A stretch of DNA of 64,000 nt from JAWLFI01 sp964525165 (lineage in GTDB: Bacteria; Bacteroidota; Bacteroidia; Chitinophagales; Saprospiraceae), in contig CAZGGG010000006.1 of the NCBI GenBank assembly GCA_964525165.1, positions 18,919 through 82,918 on the forward strand, in the 5' to 3' direction. Shown one piece after another: positions 8,447-18,600 of this stretch (position 1 is the stretch's first letter; each line of letters begins with the position of its first letter). The notes under the pieces were generated by a model. That model did not search any database, had not been told where the DNA came from, and saw nothing but the letters and a program-made list of their open reading frames with translations. The position numbers and the translations under genes are program-made.

Positions 8447-11113
8447 ATGCTATCAAAATTATATGGGTGGCTACTCTTAGCGGGTTTCATTTTGTTTGTT
8501 CCGCAACGTATGCTAGCTCAAGCGATTAAAGGAGATGTTTTAGAAGATTCTATATTTTTAGGAGGGGTGCCTAAAGGAGAATTGTTAGATATTTCAGATG
8601 ACGGCAATCGATTGATTTATTTAAAAGAGGAAGGACCTTTCCGAATATCTTTATTGACCAAAAACTGGGATGGAGCAAGATGGTTAGCTACTACTCAACC
8701 CATTTTAGTTGATTCCGTTTTTCTAAACGCAAGCTTATCATTTTCTTTGGAGATATCGGGAGATGGTCAATGTATGGCCATTGGACAGCCGGAGTTTAAC
8801 TCTTCTTTCCAGAAAGCAGGAAAGGTTTTATTATACCATTGGAGCGAAAGTAATTGGATCTATGATAAGACGCTCGAGGGTAACTTGGAGAATGGCCTTT
8901 TCGGATCGTCCATTAAGTTCTCGAATGACGGAAAGACGCTGGCTGTAGGAGCTCCCGGAAGTCGAGAGCTTATTGATTCCGGTAAGGTCTATATTTTTAA
9001 GAAAACCAATGATATATGGAATCTGCAGACCTCTATTTCTTCTACTCAAGAATCTATGAATTTTAATTTTGGTGATCATATTTACATCAGTGGAGAGGGA
9101 AATAAAATAGCCGTAGGGATTCCTGAAGCACTGAATTCAAAAGGAGTAGTACAGCTTTACCGGCATAGTGGGCTCAAATGGGATCCAATCGATGTTTTAG
9201 AAGGTACCTATGATGGACAAAGGTTTGGCTCTGACTTATCGCCTAGTCGATCATTGGATTCTATTCTAATTGTTTCACAGCCTTATCAAACCCCATTTTT
9301 TACCACTGACTCAGCAATCAGCTTTGCTGAACTATGGGTAAAAGAGGCTGCCCCTGAGTATCAAATGAAAAAAAGGTTCAATGGTAAAGTTCTTGCTTCA
9401 CTGAACCAGTATCACGATGGCGTATTGCAAATGTTGAAACTAGATATGAAACCCCATTTATCTAATGATGGGAAAGAAATCGTATTATTTGAATCCTGCT
9501 CTTATTTTATCACCTTCAATGGAACGGTGATTCCGGGTCTTTTCCAGTATTCTGATCTCAATTATCACAAAAGTGCGGAAGGAGATTGGCAAAACCAGAA
9601 TTTGTACTGGCCGGGCTTGTCCCCTAATCGGAAAATATTCAGTCATATTGACTTTTCGCGCGATGAGCAAAACCTGGCGGCTATTATTTACTCTCAAAAT
9701 TTACCATTAGGTGGACAAAATCCGTCTATTGATCGAATCCTTAGCATCTTTCAACATAAGCTGGAATATGTTCCTACCTTTTACATCAATGATCAGAAGG
9801 ATACTATTGTTTTTGAAGGAAATAAAAGCTTGGTCATCAACGATTCCAATGGGCAGTTTAGCCAACGTATTGAATTAACTGCAGGTAAGACACTTCTGCT
9901 GGATATTGAAGAAGGGTACACGATTACCCCCTTATTACCTGAATCCTGGGAGGCTTATCCTCCTTTTTCAGTCATAGATAGTTTAGTGCTGAATGCACCT
10001 AACAGAGATTATCAGATTAATGACAGCTTTTTTCTGGTTCCCCCGGCCGATGAATATGATTTAGAAATCGATCACTTAATCAATAGTCCTATAGCAGAGG
10101 GGACAGAAGTGTTTCATAAAATTAAGTATCGAAATCGTGGAGGAAAAGCTCAGGATGGAATCATTGAGTTTTATTATAATCCCGAGGTAGAAGAGCTGGT
10201 TACGGCTACTCCCAAACCATTGGAAAACATTAATGGAAGAATTATTTGGGACTATGAAGACTTAAAGGGCTTGCAAGAGCAAGAGATTCAATTTTCTCTT
10301 TTGGTTGCTGATAAAATAGACTCCTCATTCCTGGATGATAACTATCGCCTGTGTTATGAAGCTTTAATTCTTCCGATTTCCGGTGACAGAGAACCTTCCA
10401 ATAATGAAGAGACCGCAAAATGTGCAAATATTGGCCTCTTTATTGAAGCTAACGATAAATTGTGCCTGAATGGAAATGAGATCGCAGCTGAAGAAGTAGG
10501 TAAGGAGGTGCAATACCTGATTCGGTTTGAATATGAAGGCGAAGGGACTGCTGTAAATGTAGAAGTTGTCGACCCCATCGACCCCGCAGTCTTTAATATT
10601 GAAACTTTTAGAATGATCGAAACCAGCGATCCTGTGAGAGCCAGGATTGTTGGAGATTCTATCATCTTTCAGTTTGACGGAATCTATTTAGAACAAAATA
10701 CTTCTAAACCAGCGGGTTATTTGGTTTTTGGAATCGAAACCTGGGATGACTTAACCCATGAAGACACTTTGATCAATCGGGCGCTGATCAGCTATGACCA
10801 GAAAGCAAAGGTTGTCACAAAAGATGAAGTGACGATGATTCGACAAACAGTCGAGACAGTACATGAGCGAGATACACGACAAGCTTTATTGTACCCTAAT
10901 CCCACTTATGGTTCTATTCAAATTGAAAGCGATGAAAAAATTAAGGATATAAAAATTTACAGTCCTGGAGGGGTGCTTGTTCGTGACTTCGGCCATGGGG
11001 TTATTTGGGGTAACCGAAATCAACTGAATCTAGAGCATCTTACTCCCGGGACTTATTTTGTTCAAATAATCTACCAGAATAAAACCGACTTTATTCCGAT
11101 CGTTGTGCATTGA
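8447..11113 (+). CDS. Secreted T9SS type A cargo protein with FG-GAP-like propeller and DUF7619-like domain
   Basis: 888 residues. A signal peptide is clear (MLSKLYGWLLLAGFILFVPQRMLA). Residues about 40-430 contain repeated units such as GDGQCMAIGQPEF, FSNDGKTLAVGAPGS and ISGEGNKIAVGIPEA, which look like FG-GAP/beta-propeller blades. Residues about 545-660 form a CARDB-like unit (DYDLEIDH-type start, YRNRGGKAQDG). Residues about 675-800 match the DUF7619 pattern (IEANDKLCLNGNEI, YLIRFEYEGEGTAVNVEVVD). The last ~75 residues (LYPNPTYGSIQIES through FVQIIYQ) are a type A C-terminal sorting domain, so the protein should be exported by the type IX system and attached to the surface or released. 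Function beyond an extracellular role is unknown. Confidence 0.85.
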   Translation: MLSKLYGWLLLAGFILFVPQRMLAQAIKGDVLEDSIFLGGVPKGELLDISDDGNRLIYLKEEGPFRISLLTKNWDGARWLATTQPILVDSVFLNASLSFSLEISGDGQCMAIGQPEFNSSFQKAGKVLLYHWSESNWIYDKTLEGNLENGLFGSSIKFSNDGKTLAVGAPGSRELIDSGKVYIFKKTNDIWNLQTSISSTQESMNFNFGDHIYISGEGNKIAVGIPEALNSKGVVQLYRHSGLKWDPIDVLEGTYDGQRFGSDLSPSRSLDSILIVSQPYQTPFFTTDSAISFAELWVKEAAPEYQMKKRFNGKVLASLNQYHDGVLQMLKLDMKPHLSNDGKEIVLFESCSYFITFNGTVIPGLFQYSDLNYHKSAEGDWQNQNLYWPGLSPNRKIFSHIDFSRDEQNLAAIIYSQNLPLGGQNPSIDRILSIFQHKLEYVPTFYINDQKDTIVFEGNKSLVINDSNGQFSQRIELTAGKTLLLDIEEGYTITPLLPESWEAYPPFSVIDSLVLNAPNRDYQINDSFFLVPPADEYDLEIDHLINSPIAEGTEVFHKIKYRNRGGKAQDGIIEFYYNPEVEELVTATPKPLENINGRIIWDYEDLKGLQEQEIQFSLLVADKIDSSFLDDNYRLCYEALILPISGDREPSNNEETAKCANIGLFIEANDKLCLNGNEIAAEEVGKEVQYLIRFEYEGEGTAVNVEVVDPIDPAVFNIETFRMIETSDPVRARIVGDSIIFQFDGIYLEQNTSKPAGYLVFGIETWDDLTHEDTLINRALISYDQKAKVVTKDEVTMIRQTVETVHERDTRQALLYPNPTYGSIQIESDEKIKDIKIYSPGGVLVRDFGHGVIWGNRNQLNLEHLTPGTYFVQIIYQNKTDFIPIVVH

Positions 11114-11205
11114 GCTAGTAAATAGCCTAAAAGGTATAGGTAACTTTCTCTTTGATTTCATAAATGAATCGAAACTTATATAAGATGCCACAGGGTAGGC
11201 TTTAG

Positions 11206-11242
11206 GGAGTCTGGATAGCGTAAACAAACTCATCCAGGCTCC
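11206..11242 (+). terminator. Possible weak terminator hairpin after the T9SS cargo gene
   Basis: GGAGTCTGGAT at 11206-11216 pairs with ATCCAGGCTCC at 11232-11242 (one G:T pair, 15-base loop). The following bases, ATTCTTTGTATAG, are only partly T-rich, so termination efficiency is doubtful. Confidence 0.4.
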
Positions 11243-11275
11243 ATTCTTTGTATAGAAGATGATGTTTTAAATGGG

Positions 11276-11298
11276 AAGGTAAGTTTTTGTCTTACCTT
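11276..11298. repeat. Perfect 8-bp stem-loop just upstream of the amidotransferase gene
   Basis: AAGGTAAG at 11276-11283 and CTTACCTT at 11291-11298 are exact reverse complements around a TTTTTGT loop. The element ends 16 bases before the ATG at 11315. It may act in the 5' leader of the amidotransferase mRNA or be an operator; it is not followed by a T-run. Confidence 0.45.
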
Positions 11299-11314
11299 AG
11301 TCCGGGTATTTTCC

Positions 11315-11926
11315 ATGATAATGAATAAACCAAAATTATTAATCGTTGATAATCATGATTCCTTTACCTACAACTTAGTAGAAAGCTGTAGAAAGTTTGA
11401 GAATTATGATTTGGAGGTGATTCCTACGGAGCAAGTTCGGAGGAGTCACATCATGGAATCCAATCGCTTGATTATTTCTCCGGGGCCCGGTCTGCCGCAC
11501 GAAAGCAAAGGTTTACTGAATATTTTATCTGTGGCGATGCAAGAAAGACCCATTTTGGGTATTTGTTTGGGAATGCAGGCATTAGCCAGGGTGACAGGTA
11601 ATCGTCTGATTCAAATGACTGATCCCAGGCATGGATATGCATCTCAGATTACGAATTTCGATCCGGAAGATCTTTTATATCAAAAGATTCAGGCTCCTAT
11701 AGTCGTAGGGCGATATCATTCCTGGAGAGTGGAACACCATTCATTAAGTGCAGAATGGGTTCCGACTGCCATAACAAATTCTGAAGTTTTAATGTCTATG
11801 CGGCATCAGTCACTCCCCATTTGGGCTGTGCAATATCATCCGGAATCCTATATCACAAAACAAGGGGATCAGGTGATTCATAATTTTCTCTCCTGGACCA
11901 AGCACGAATCTGTACATTCTGCATGA
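11315..11926 (+). CDS. Class I glutamine amidotransferase of the PabA/TrpG type
   Basis: 203 residues from ATG 11315 (ATG 11321 is equally possible and gives MNKPKLLIVDNHDSFTYN). It releases ammonia from glutamine for the partner synthase that makes 4-amino-4-deoxychorismate (folate) or anthranilate (tryptophan). The oxyanion segment is SPGPGLP, the nucleophile is Cys84 in GICLGMQAL, and the His-Glu pair lies in WAVQYHPES. All catalytic residues are present. No trpE, trpD or pabB lies beside it, so a shared or folate role (PabA) is more likely than a trp-operon role, but sequence alone does not decide. Confidence 0.87.
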   Translation: MIMNKPKLLIVDNHDSFTYNLVESCRKFENYDLEVIPTEQVRRSHIMESNRLIISPGPGLPHESKGLLNILSVAMQERPILGICLGMQALARVTGNRLIQMTDPRHGYASQITNFDPEDLLYQKIQAPIVVGRYHSWRVEHHSLSAEWVPTAITNSEVLMSMRHQSLPIWAVQYHPESYITKQGDQVIHNFLSWTKHESVHSA

Positions 11927-11985
11927 TTTTTCTTTTGCGGAAGCGAAAGAAGTGTGCTATCTTTTGAAAAATGAAAGCATAAGAT

Positions 11986-12660
11986 ATGGCCTTTTTTACC
12001 TCCGATTTCCTTGATTTCTTTATGGAACTAGCTGCTCATAACCATAAGGAATGGTTTAATGAAAACAGGAAAAGATATGAGCAAAGTGTCAGAGAACCCA
12101 TGAAGGCTTTTGTGGAGCATATGAGACAACGGTTGACGCCTTTAGAGCCGGAGTTGAAAGAGTTGCAGGTCAAAAATGCGATATTTAGAATCAATAATGA
12201 TATTCGATTTGCTAAGGATAAGCCGCTCTATAAAATCCATACAGCAGCCGTTCTAAATCGAGGAGGAAGGAAAGAAATGAACCGGCCGGGATTCTACATG
12301 CAAATGGGGCCGGACCAGCCCTTCATTGCGGGAGGGAGTTATATGCCTTCTAAGGAGGAGTTGATAGCGATTCGTCATAAAATTGTGAATGAAGCAGATC
12401 GGTTTGAGAAAATACTGGAATCGAGGGATTTTCAAGCTGAATTTGAAGGACTCGGACCCTCTAAAATGAATAAGCGTTTGCCTAAAGGACTGCAAGAGCA
12501 CACGGACGCTCTTCCGGTATTGTTTAATAAGCAATTTTATTATTCTAAAACATATGATCCGGATCGGATTCTGTCAGATGATTTTGACGATTTTCTGGTA
12601 TCCTCTTACGAAGCAGCAGAACCTTTACGTTTGTTTTTGAAGGAGGCTTTAACTGCTTAG
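11986..12660 (+). CDS. DUF2461 family protein
   Basis: 224 residues, matching the DUF2461/TIGR02453 family: FLDFFMELAAHNHKEWFNEN at the N-terminus, IFRINNDIRFAKDKPLYK near residue 65, and PGFYMQMGPDQPFIAGGSYM near residue 100. The family is widespread in Bacteroidota and has no established biochemical function. No signal peptide or membrane helix is present, so it is cytoplasmic. The gene ends 12 bases inside the convergent acetyltransferase gene. Confidence 0.85.
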   Translation: MAFFTSDFLDFFMELAAHNHKEWFNENRKRYEQSVREPMKAFVEHMRQRLTPLEPELKELQVKNAIFRINNDIRFAKDKPLYKIHTAAVLNRGGRKEMNRPGFYMQMGPDQPFIAGGSYMPSKEELIAIRHKIVNEADRFEKILESRDFQAEFEGLGPSKMNKRLPKGLQEHTDALPVLFNKQFYYSKTYDPDRILSDDFDDFLVSSYEAAEPLRLFLKEALTA

Positions 12661-13197
12661 ATAGACTTGCGCTTCAGGATCGGTCCTCAACAAACCATAG
12701 CGATGCTCATCTATCAATTGACCATTTTTGATCACAGCCTTTCTGAGTACACCTTCTTTTTGAAACCCTGCATGGAGTACGAGCCGTTGGGAGGCAATAT
12801 TGTGTTCAAAAATAGAGGTAAAAATGCGCTTTGCCTTTAACTGTTGGAAACCATATCGTAGTAATAGAGGAAGCATGTTTGTAGCAATGCCTCTTCCCCA
12901 ATAAGGTTCTCCCAGCCAATATCCCATTTCCAAAGAATGGCGGTATATATCTTCTTGAGGTAAAAACCCGGCAATCCCACAGAGTTCTGACTTTCTGATA
13001 ATCGCAAAGGTATGAGGAGGACGTTCTTTACTTATTCTTTCGATAAACGAATAGGCATCATCCAAAGAATACGGGTAGGGCATATAATCTCTGAGATTAT
13101 CCCATATTTTTTTATTGTTGCCTAAACGTGCGATCGCTTCGGCATCTCCTATCTCAGGAGGTCTAAGATGTATATCCGGCTTAGAATCCTTCTGCAT
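12649..13197 (-). CDS. GNAT family N-acetyltransferase, RimJ/RimL-like
   Basis: 182 residues. N-terminal LRPPEIGDAEAIARLGNN and the acetyl-CoA loop MGYWLGEPYWGRGIATNMLP are typical of the RimJ/RimL branch of GNAT enzymes, which acetylate N-terminal amines of ribosomal proteins or small molecules. The conserved IFEHNIASQRLVLHAGFQKEG block follows. Substrate is not predictable. It overlaps the upstream gamma-glutamyltransferase gene by 17 bases, so the two are translated from one message. Confidence 0.88.
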   Translation of the reverse strand: MQKDSKPDIHLRPPEIGDAEAIARLGNNKKIWDNLRDYMPYPYSLDDAYSFIERISKERPPHTFAIIRKSELCGIAGFLPQEDIYRHSLEMGYWLGEPYWGRGIATNMLPLLLRYGFQQLKAKRIFTSIFEHNIASQRLVLHAGFQKEGVLRKAVIKNGQLIDEHRYGLLRTDPEAQVYLSS

Positions 13198-14890
13198 GAT
13201 CGTTACTTCTGGGGTCTCCCGAACCTATGAGTGTAGTATCATTGATCCTTTGAACACCTTTTACGTATCCCAGATAGTGCACGGTGTCTAAATGGTGTCC
13301 CATGGTAGATAAATCAGATGCCAAAGAGTCCACAGCTTGACCTTCGATCATCACCTTGTCGGGAAACCACTGATGATGAAACCTTCCTCTGGCAATCGCC
13401 TCGTCAACTGTTAAGTCATATTCATGGACCCACATAAAGACCTGGAAAACGCTGGTAATAATCGTTGATCCGCCCGGACTTCCGAGCACTAAAAATAATG
13501 CTCCATCTTTTTCAAAGATGGTAGGGGTCATAGAGCTCAGCATTCGTTTGTTCGGTGCTATGGCATTTGCCTGATTCCCAATTAATCCAAATTGATTGGG
13601 AACACCAGGCTTTGCACTGAAATCGTCCATTTCATTATTCATCAAGACTCCGGTTCCGGGAATCATCACTTTCGATCCATAATTTGAATTCAAGGTGGTG
13701 GTGATAGCCACAGCATTTCCATAAGGGTCGATAATGCTCGTATGCGTGGTTTCAAAACTTTCCGGGAGGACCAAAGATCCTTCGGGAGCGATGGATGCGC
13801 TGCTACTGGCTTGGTTAAACTGAATCGTAGAAAGTGCTTCTTTCATATACAGAGTGTCCAAAAGACGCGCCACAGGCACATCAACAAAATCAGGATCGCC
13901 CAGATAGGCAGCGCGATCTGCATACACTCTTCTCTCCGCTTCTATGACTTTATGCGCATTTGAGATATGATATAAACCATTAGAGTCGGGCTGCAGAATT
14001 TCCATAGCTAGGAGCAATTGACCTAAGGCAAGACCTCCGCTAGAAGGGGGGGGCATAGAGATCATCCGGGTATTCTTGTATGAGACTTGCAATGGCTGTC
14101 GCCAAATGGCCTGATAATTTTGAAGGTCTTCCTTCCGGATGAAACCTTCATTTTCTTCCATATACCTGATGATGCGCTCTGCTGTCGGACCGGCATAAAA
14201 TCCTTCTGGACCGTGTTCTTGAATCTGGCGTAATGTCTGCGCCAATTCCTTTTGAATCAGGGAGTCTCCTTCCTTCCAGGGGCTTGACTTAATCAGGGGG
14301 CTTTCATCCGCTGTATTCCACTCTTTAAAGGCCGATTGGTATTGGTTGAGACGATCACACTCTGTTTGATTCAGCACAAATCCGTGTTCAGCTAATTCAA
14401 TAGCCGGTGCTAACAATTCACCCCAATTTTTAAGACGGCTGTACTTTTTAAAGGCAGTATACATACCTGCCACCGAGCCGGGAACGCCTGAAGCGGTAGG
14501 ACCTTTTAAACTTAATTCGTGTACTACGTCACCTTTTTCGTTCTGATACATTTTCTCGTGGGCCAAAGCGGGGGCTTTTTCTCTAAAATCTAAAGCATCA
14601 GAAACCCCTTCCTTGTCTCGCCAAATCAAAAAACCGCCACCTCCAAGATTGCCTGCTCTCGGATATACAACCGCTAAGGCAAAATGCGACGCAATCGCAG
14701 CATCTATGGCGTTTCCACCAGCCTTCATGATTTCCAGACCTGCTTGGGTAGCTAGGGGGTGGGCGGTGACCATCATGGCTTCAGAAGCAGAGGCGTGAAT
14801 GACATTAGGCACCGGATTTGCAATAGAAGCTGTAGGCTTATGTTGACATGATATAAAGATCAATAAACCGAAAAGGATGAAATGTCGCAT
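13181..14890 (-). CDS. ggt: Gamma-glutamyltransferase / glutathione hydrolase (lipoprotein form)
   Basis: 569 residues. It cleaves the gamma-glutamyl bond of glutathione and related compounds outside the inner membrane. The precursor should self-cleave before Thr381 of TTHTSIIDPYGNAVAIT; this threonine becomes the N-terminus and nucleophile of the small subunit. Other family marks are GGNAIDAAIASHFALAVVYP, GGGGFLIWRD, PPPSSGGLALGQLL and LGSPGGSTIITSV. The leader MRHFILFGLLIFISC reads as a lipoprotein signal with Cys15. It lies between the LON-domain gene (63 bases upstream) and the GNAT gene (17-base overlap). Confidence 0.93.
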   Translation of the reverse strand: MRHFILFGLLIFISCQHKPTASIANPVPNVIHASASEAMMVTAHPLATQAGLEIMKAGGNAIDAAIASHFALAVVYPRAGNLGGGGFLIWRDKEGVSDALDFREKAPALAHEKMYQNEKGDVVHELSLKGPTASGVPGSVAGMYTAFKKYSRLKNWGELLAPAIELAEHGFVLNQTECDRLNQYQSAFKEWNTADESPLIKSSPWKEGDSLIQKELAQTLRQIQEHGPEGFYAGPTAERIIRYMEENEGFIRKEDLQNYQAIWRQPLQVSYKNTRMISMPPPSSGGLALGQLLLAMEILQPDSNGLYHISNAHKVIEAERRVYADRAAYLGDPDFVDVPVARLLDTLYMKEALSTIQFNQASSSASIAPEGSLVLPESFETTHTSIIDPYGNAVAITTTLNSNYGSKVMIPGTGVLMNNEMDDFSAKPGVPNQFGLIGNQANAIAPNKRMLSSMTPTIFEKDGALFLVLGSPGGSTIITSVFQVFMWVHEYDLTVDEAIARGRFHHQWFPDKVMIEGQAVDSLASDLSTMGHHLDTVHYLGYVKGVQRINDTTLIGSGDPRSNDHAEGF

Positions 14891-14953
14891 AGAAACTGTA
14901 TTTCCTTAAAAGTACCACTTTGCCCCAATTCAGTTTGAAAGATTGATTCGAAA

Positions 14954-15577
14954 TTAAATTTCCGGAGGGATGATCTCCCTAAATTCTCCATTCATTAAGG
15001 CCTTTCTCTTTATTGAAGCCGTCATTTTTACATTGGGAAGAATTTTTTGTAATTGATGCAAAACAACAATTTGTCTATCATACTCACTGGGGATACTTAA
15101 TAATTGATACTCTTCTTCAAGATTGAATCCCAGATAGTGCCCAATTTGGTAAGTTTCAAACAGCTCTACAGGTTTTAACTTTTTAGAGATATTCAGAATT
15201 TGAAACACCTCACTCAATTGGTTATAGATTTGACGGCTCAATTGAGGATCCCCATTATCTTCATTTTCGAATTTGCGCACTTTCGCTCCTGCATACAATT
15301 TGCCCGGGTAAGGTTTGAATAATTCTTCAATTTCAAACAAACCCTTGGATTGGGTTTTGATATCCATTCGCCCGTCCTCATAAGTCTTTTCAATACTATT
15401 GATTTGCATCAAGGTGCCTACTTTTTGGATCCCACCATTGATAAAAGGCACAATCCCGAAAGAAAGCCCATCACTCATGCAGTCCCTTACGAGTTGGCGG
15501 TATTTAGGTTCGAAGATATGCAGGTTGATCATTTCTTCGGGAAATACCACAATTTGCAAAGGGAAGAGAGGGATCAT
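14954..15577 (-). CDS. LON-type substrate-binding (N-terminal domain) protein
   Basis: 207 residues from ATG 15577; the longer frame to 15604 adds MFRRYKIDF, which is outside the family pattern. The family start is MIPLFPLQIVVFPEEMINLHIFEPKYRQLV, of which the first half (MIPLFPLQIVVFPEE) is diagnostic of the PUA-like N-terminal domain of Lon. No AAA+ or Ser-Lys protease domain follows, so this is a stand-alone protein of unknown substrate. It is divergent from the macroglobulin gene with 41 bases between starts. Confidence 0.85.
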   Translation of the reverse strand: MIPLFPLQIVVFPEEMINLHIFEPKYRQLVRDCMSDGLSFGIVPFINGGIQKVGTLMQINSIEKTYEDGRMDIKTQSKGLFEIEELFKPYPGKLYAGAKVRKFENEDNGDPQLSRQIYNQLSEVFQILNISKKLKPVELFETYQIGHYLGFNLEEEYQLLSIPSEYDRQIVVLHQLQKILPNVKMTASIKRKALMNGEFREIIPPEI

Positions 15578-15618
15578 AAAGTCAATTTTGTATCTTCTAA
15601 ACATAAAACTTGATTACT

Positions 15619-18600
15619 ATGAAGGTTCATCATTATTTGACTTATTTAATTTTTATTTCATTCCTGATGATTTTTGCCTCTTGTAATCAGGATGCAAAGA
15701 ATGAAGATCAAAATTCAGGTATTCAGCTAAGCGGACATAGCTCAGGGTATATTGGAAGGACGGAATCTATTTTTATTCATTTTCGCGATAAGGTACAGGA
15801 TCAAATAAACCCTGAAGATTGTATTCGATTCCAGCCGGAAATAAAAGGATCCTTCAGTTGGGACAGTCCTCAAAAATTGATTTTCAAGCCGGAAAGTCCA
15901 ATGGCTTCTGCCACAAAAATTGAAGTCCAGATAAGTGCTTCCTGTTTAAATGAAGAGAACGCATATAACTTTTCATTGGAGACACCTCCACTTATCGCTC
16001 AATTGACTTCGGGACAATTAGAATTTATCCCAAGTCAGAACCTGTATACATTAAACGGACAGCTAAAGACCTCCGATTGGGTAGATGTTGACCAAGTAAA
16101 AAATCACTTCAAGGCAGAAATGAATGGAGTCTCTTTAGAGGTGGAATGGAATTATAGACCAGTGCTGCACGAGTATCATTTCCAAATCCAACATATTCCC
16201 AGAGGACAACAAACACAAGCTCTACACATCTCTTTTAAAGCGCTTTCTGATCAAATGGAAACGATACAGCTCACGAAGGATATACCCTCTGTTTCTGAAT
16301 TCGTCTTGTTAAGTGTTTCCACAGAAAACAAGGGAGGACAACGTGTTCATTTGGTATTTTCCAACGCTCTTGATAAGGCACAAGATCTATCAGGATTGGT
16401 CCAATTGGGGAATAATCTACCGCACAGAAGATCTGTAAATGCTAATGTTTTGACTTTATATCCGGAACAGCGACAAGCCGAGCCGGTGTCTATTGAAGTG
16501 TCGGCTGCTGTCAGAGACTTGAAAGGAGAAGTACTTGGCCAAAAAGTGATCCGGAATGCGGATTTCCGGGCATTAAATCCCCAATTACGTTGGGTCGGGC
16601 AAGGAAATATTTTACCGGAAAAAGGGAACCGCAGACTTCCTTTCGAGGCAGTCAGTTTACAGGCAGTGGACGTAGAAGTTTTCAGAATAGAAACGGATAA
16701 TAGTAAACAATTTATTAGCGATTATGACCTCTCGTCAACCTACCCATTTGATAAGATGGGGAAGATGGTCTATCAACAAAAAATAAGTTTGGACGAATTG
16801 GGATCTCTGGATCAAGGAAGTTGGAATAGATATACCCTGGATGTAAATAAATTGATTCAGGTAGATCCTTCCGGATTGTATCAAGTTCGGATTGGATTTC
16901 GACCTTCTTACTCTATTTTAGATTGTGCACCTGAAGTGAATGAAAGACTCGAAGATCATTATGTGCGAGGAGGATATTGGAATAAGTCTTCACTTTGGAG
17001 TATTGGATACCGAGGTTTTGGTTCATCCGATTCTTATTGGCAGGATCGTGATTCCCCTTGCAAAGGGAGTTACTATAATACCAATCGTTTTCTCCGAAAA
17101 AATATTTATCCGGCGCATACGGGCTTAATTGCCAAGCAAGGCGAAGATCGGTCTCTATGGGTGGCAGCGCTGGACCTTATGACCGCAGAGCAACAATCAG
17201 ACATCGCACTCTTTTTATATGACCGGACAGGTGCTTTGATCAAAAGTGGTAAAACCAATCAAGAAGGTTGGTGGCATGCAAAAGATTTGAAGGATAAGCC
17301 TTATTTGGTAGAAGCGCGTCTGGAGTCCGGCTCGACTTTCTTGAACATTGAAGATGGGAACGCTTTATCCACCAGCCAATTTTCTACCTCCGGATTATTT
17401 GTCCCCGGTGGTCTGAAGGCCTATATCTTTGCCGAAAGGGGTATTTGGAGACCAGGAGATACTGTATTTGCGTGGTGTATCTTACATAATGAGTTGAAAA
17501 AATTGCCGGATACCTATCCCATAAGGGTGCAATATTTTGATCCTTCCGGAAAAGAAGTGATGAGTAAAAAAGTCGTTAGTCCAAAGGGACATTTTTATGA
17601 TCTCTCTTTTGCCACTCCGGATCAGGCAATGACAGGAAACTGGCGAATTCAAGTCAATGCAGGAGGTAGGAATTTTTCGAAGACCATTCCGGTCGAAAAT
17701 ATTCGTCCCAATCGAATCGTCATCGAAGGAAGGATGCGGGAATCGGACAATGAATTTCAGTACCAAGGGAAAGCCAAGTGGCTGCACGGTCTGGATGCTG
17801 CTGGTTTAAAAGTGATTTCAGAGGCAAGAATTCAAAATAAAAAACGCCGGTTTGAGGCTTTTCCATCTTTTCAATTTTCAGATCCCGCAAAAGAAGACTG
17901 GCTCTTGGAGAAAGTTGTATATAACGGAAAGAGCAATCAGGAGGGGGAAATATCCTTTTCTTTTGATCAACCCGATGCACAGCAGATAGATGGTGACCTA
18001 GAAATTACCTTACGAAGCCAGATTTATGAGCCCGGGGGCTCATTCAGTTCTGATATATATCGCGAGCACATGCCGATCTTTGATGCATTCGTAGGTGTGC
18101 AAATGCCCAAAAATGAATACGGATTCCCGGTAGTGCAGCAAAATGAAAAGGGAAGCTTCCCTGTCCTTTGCCTAAATGAAGGGGGGCAACCCTTACAAAA
18201 TCAAAAAGTGACCATCGGTTTTTATAAAGTGGACCGCTATTATTGGTGGGATAGTGATCGATTCAACTACAGCCGCTATAATTCCAGACAGCATGAAGAG
18301 GCTATAGAAGTATTGGAGTTAAGGACGGATGCTAAAGGAAAGGCAGAGGCATTCTTTGTACCGCAAGATTACGGTCCATATTTGGTAAGAGTGGTTCATT
18401 CGGAAGGACATACAGCCGGTGGACTTTTTTACAGCAGTTATTGGGGGAATGCGTCCGACGATGACGAAGGAATCGCTGCACTACCTATGAAGGTACAAAG
18501 ACAGGAGGTGACAGTAGGAGAGGAAATGGAGCTCATGATCCCGGGTATTAAAAAAAGTAAAGTACTGGTAAGCTTGGAATCCGGAACAGAAGTGCTCTCA

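Noticed and set aside
11315..11926. Part of a tryptophan operon
   Set aside because: No other trp gene is adjacent, and the next gene is DUF2461, so a firm TrpG call is not justified.
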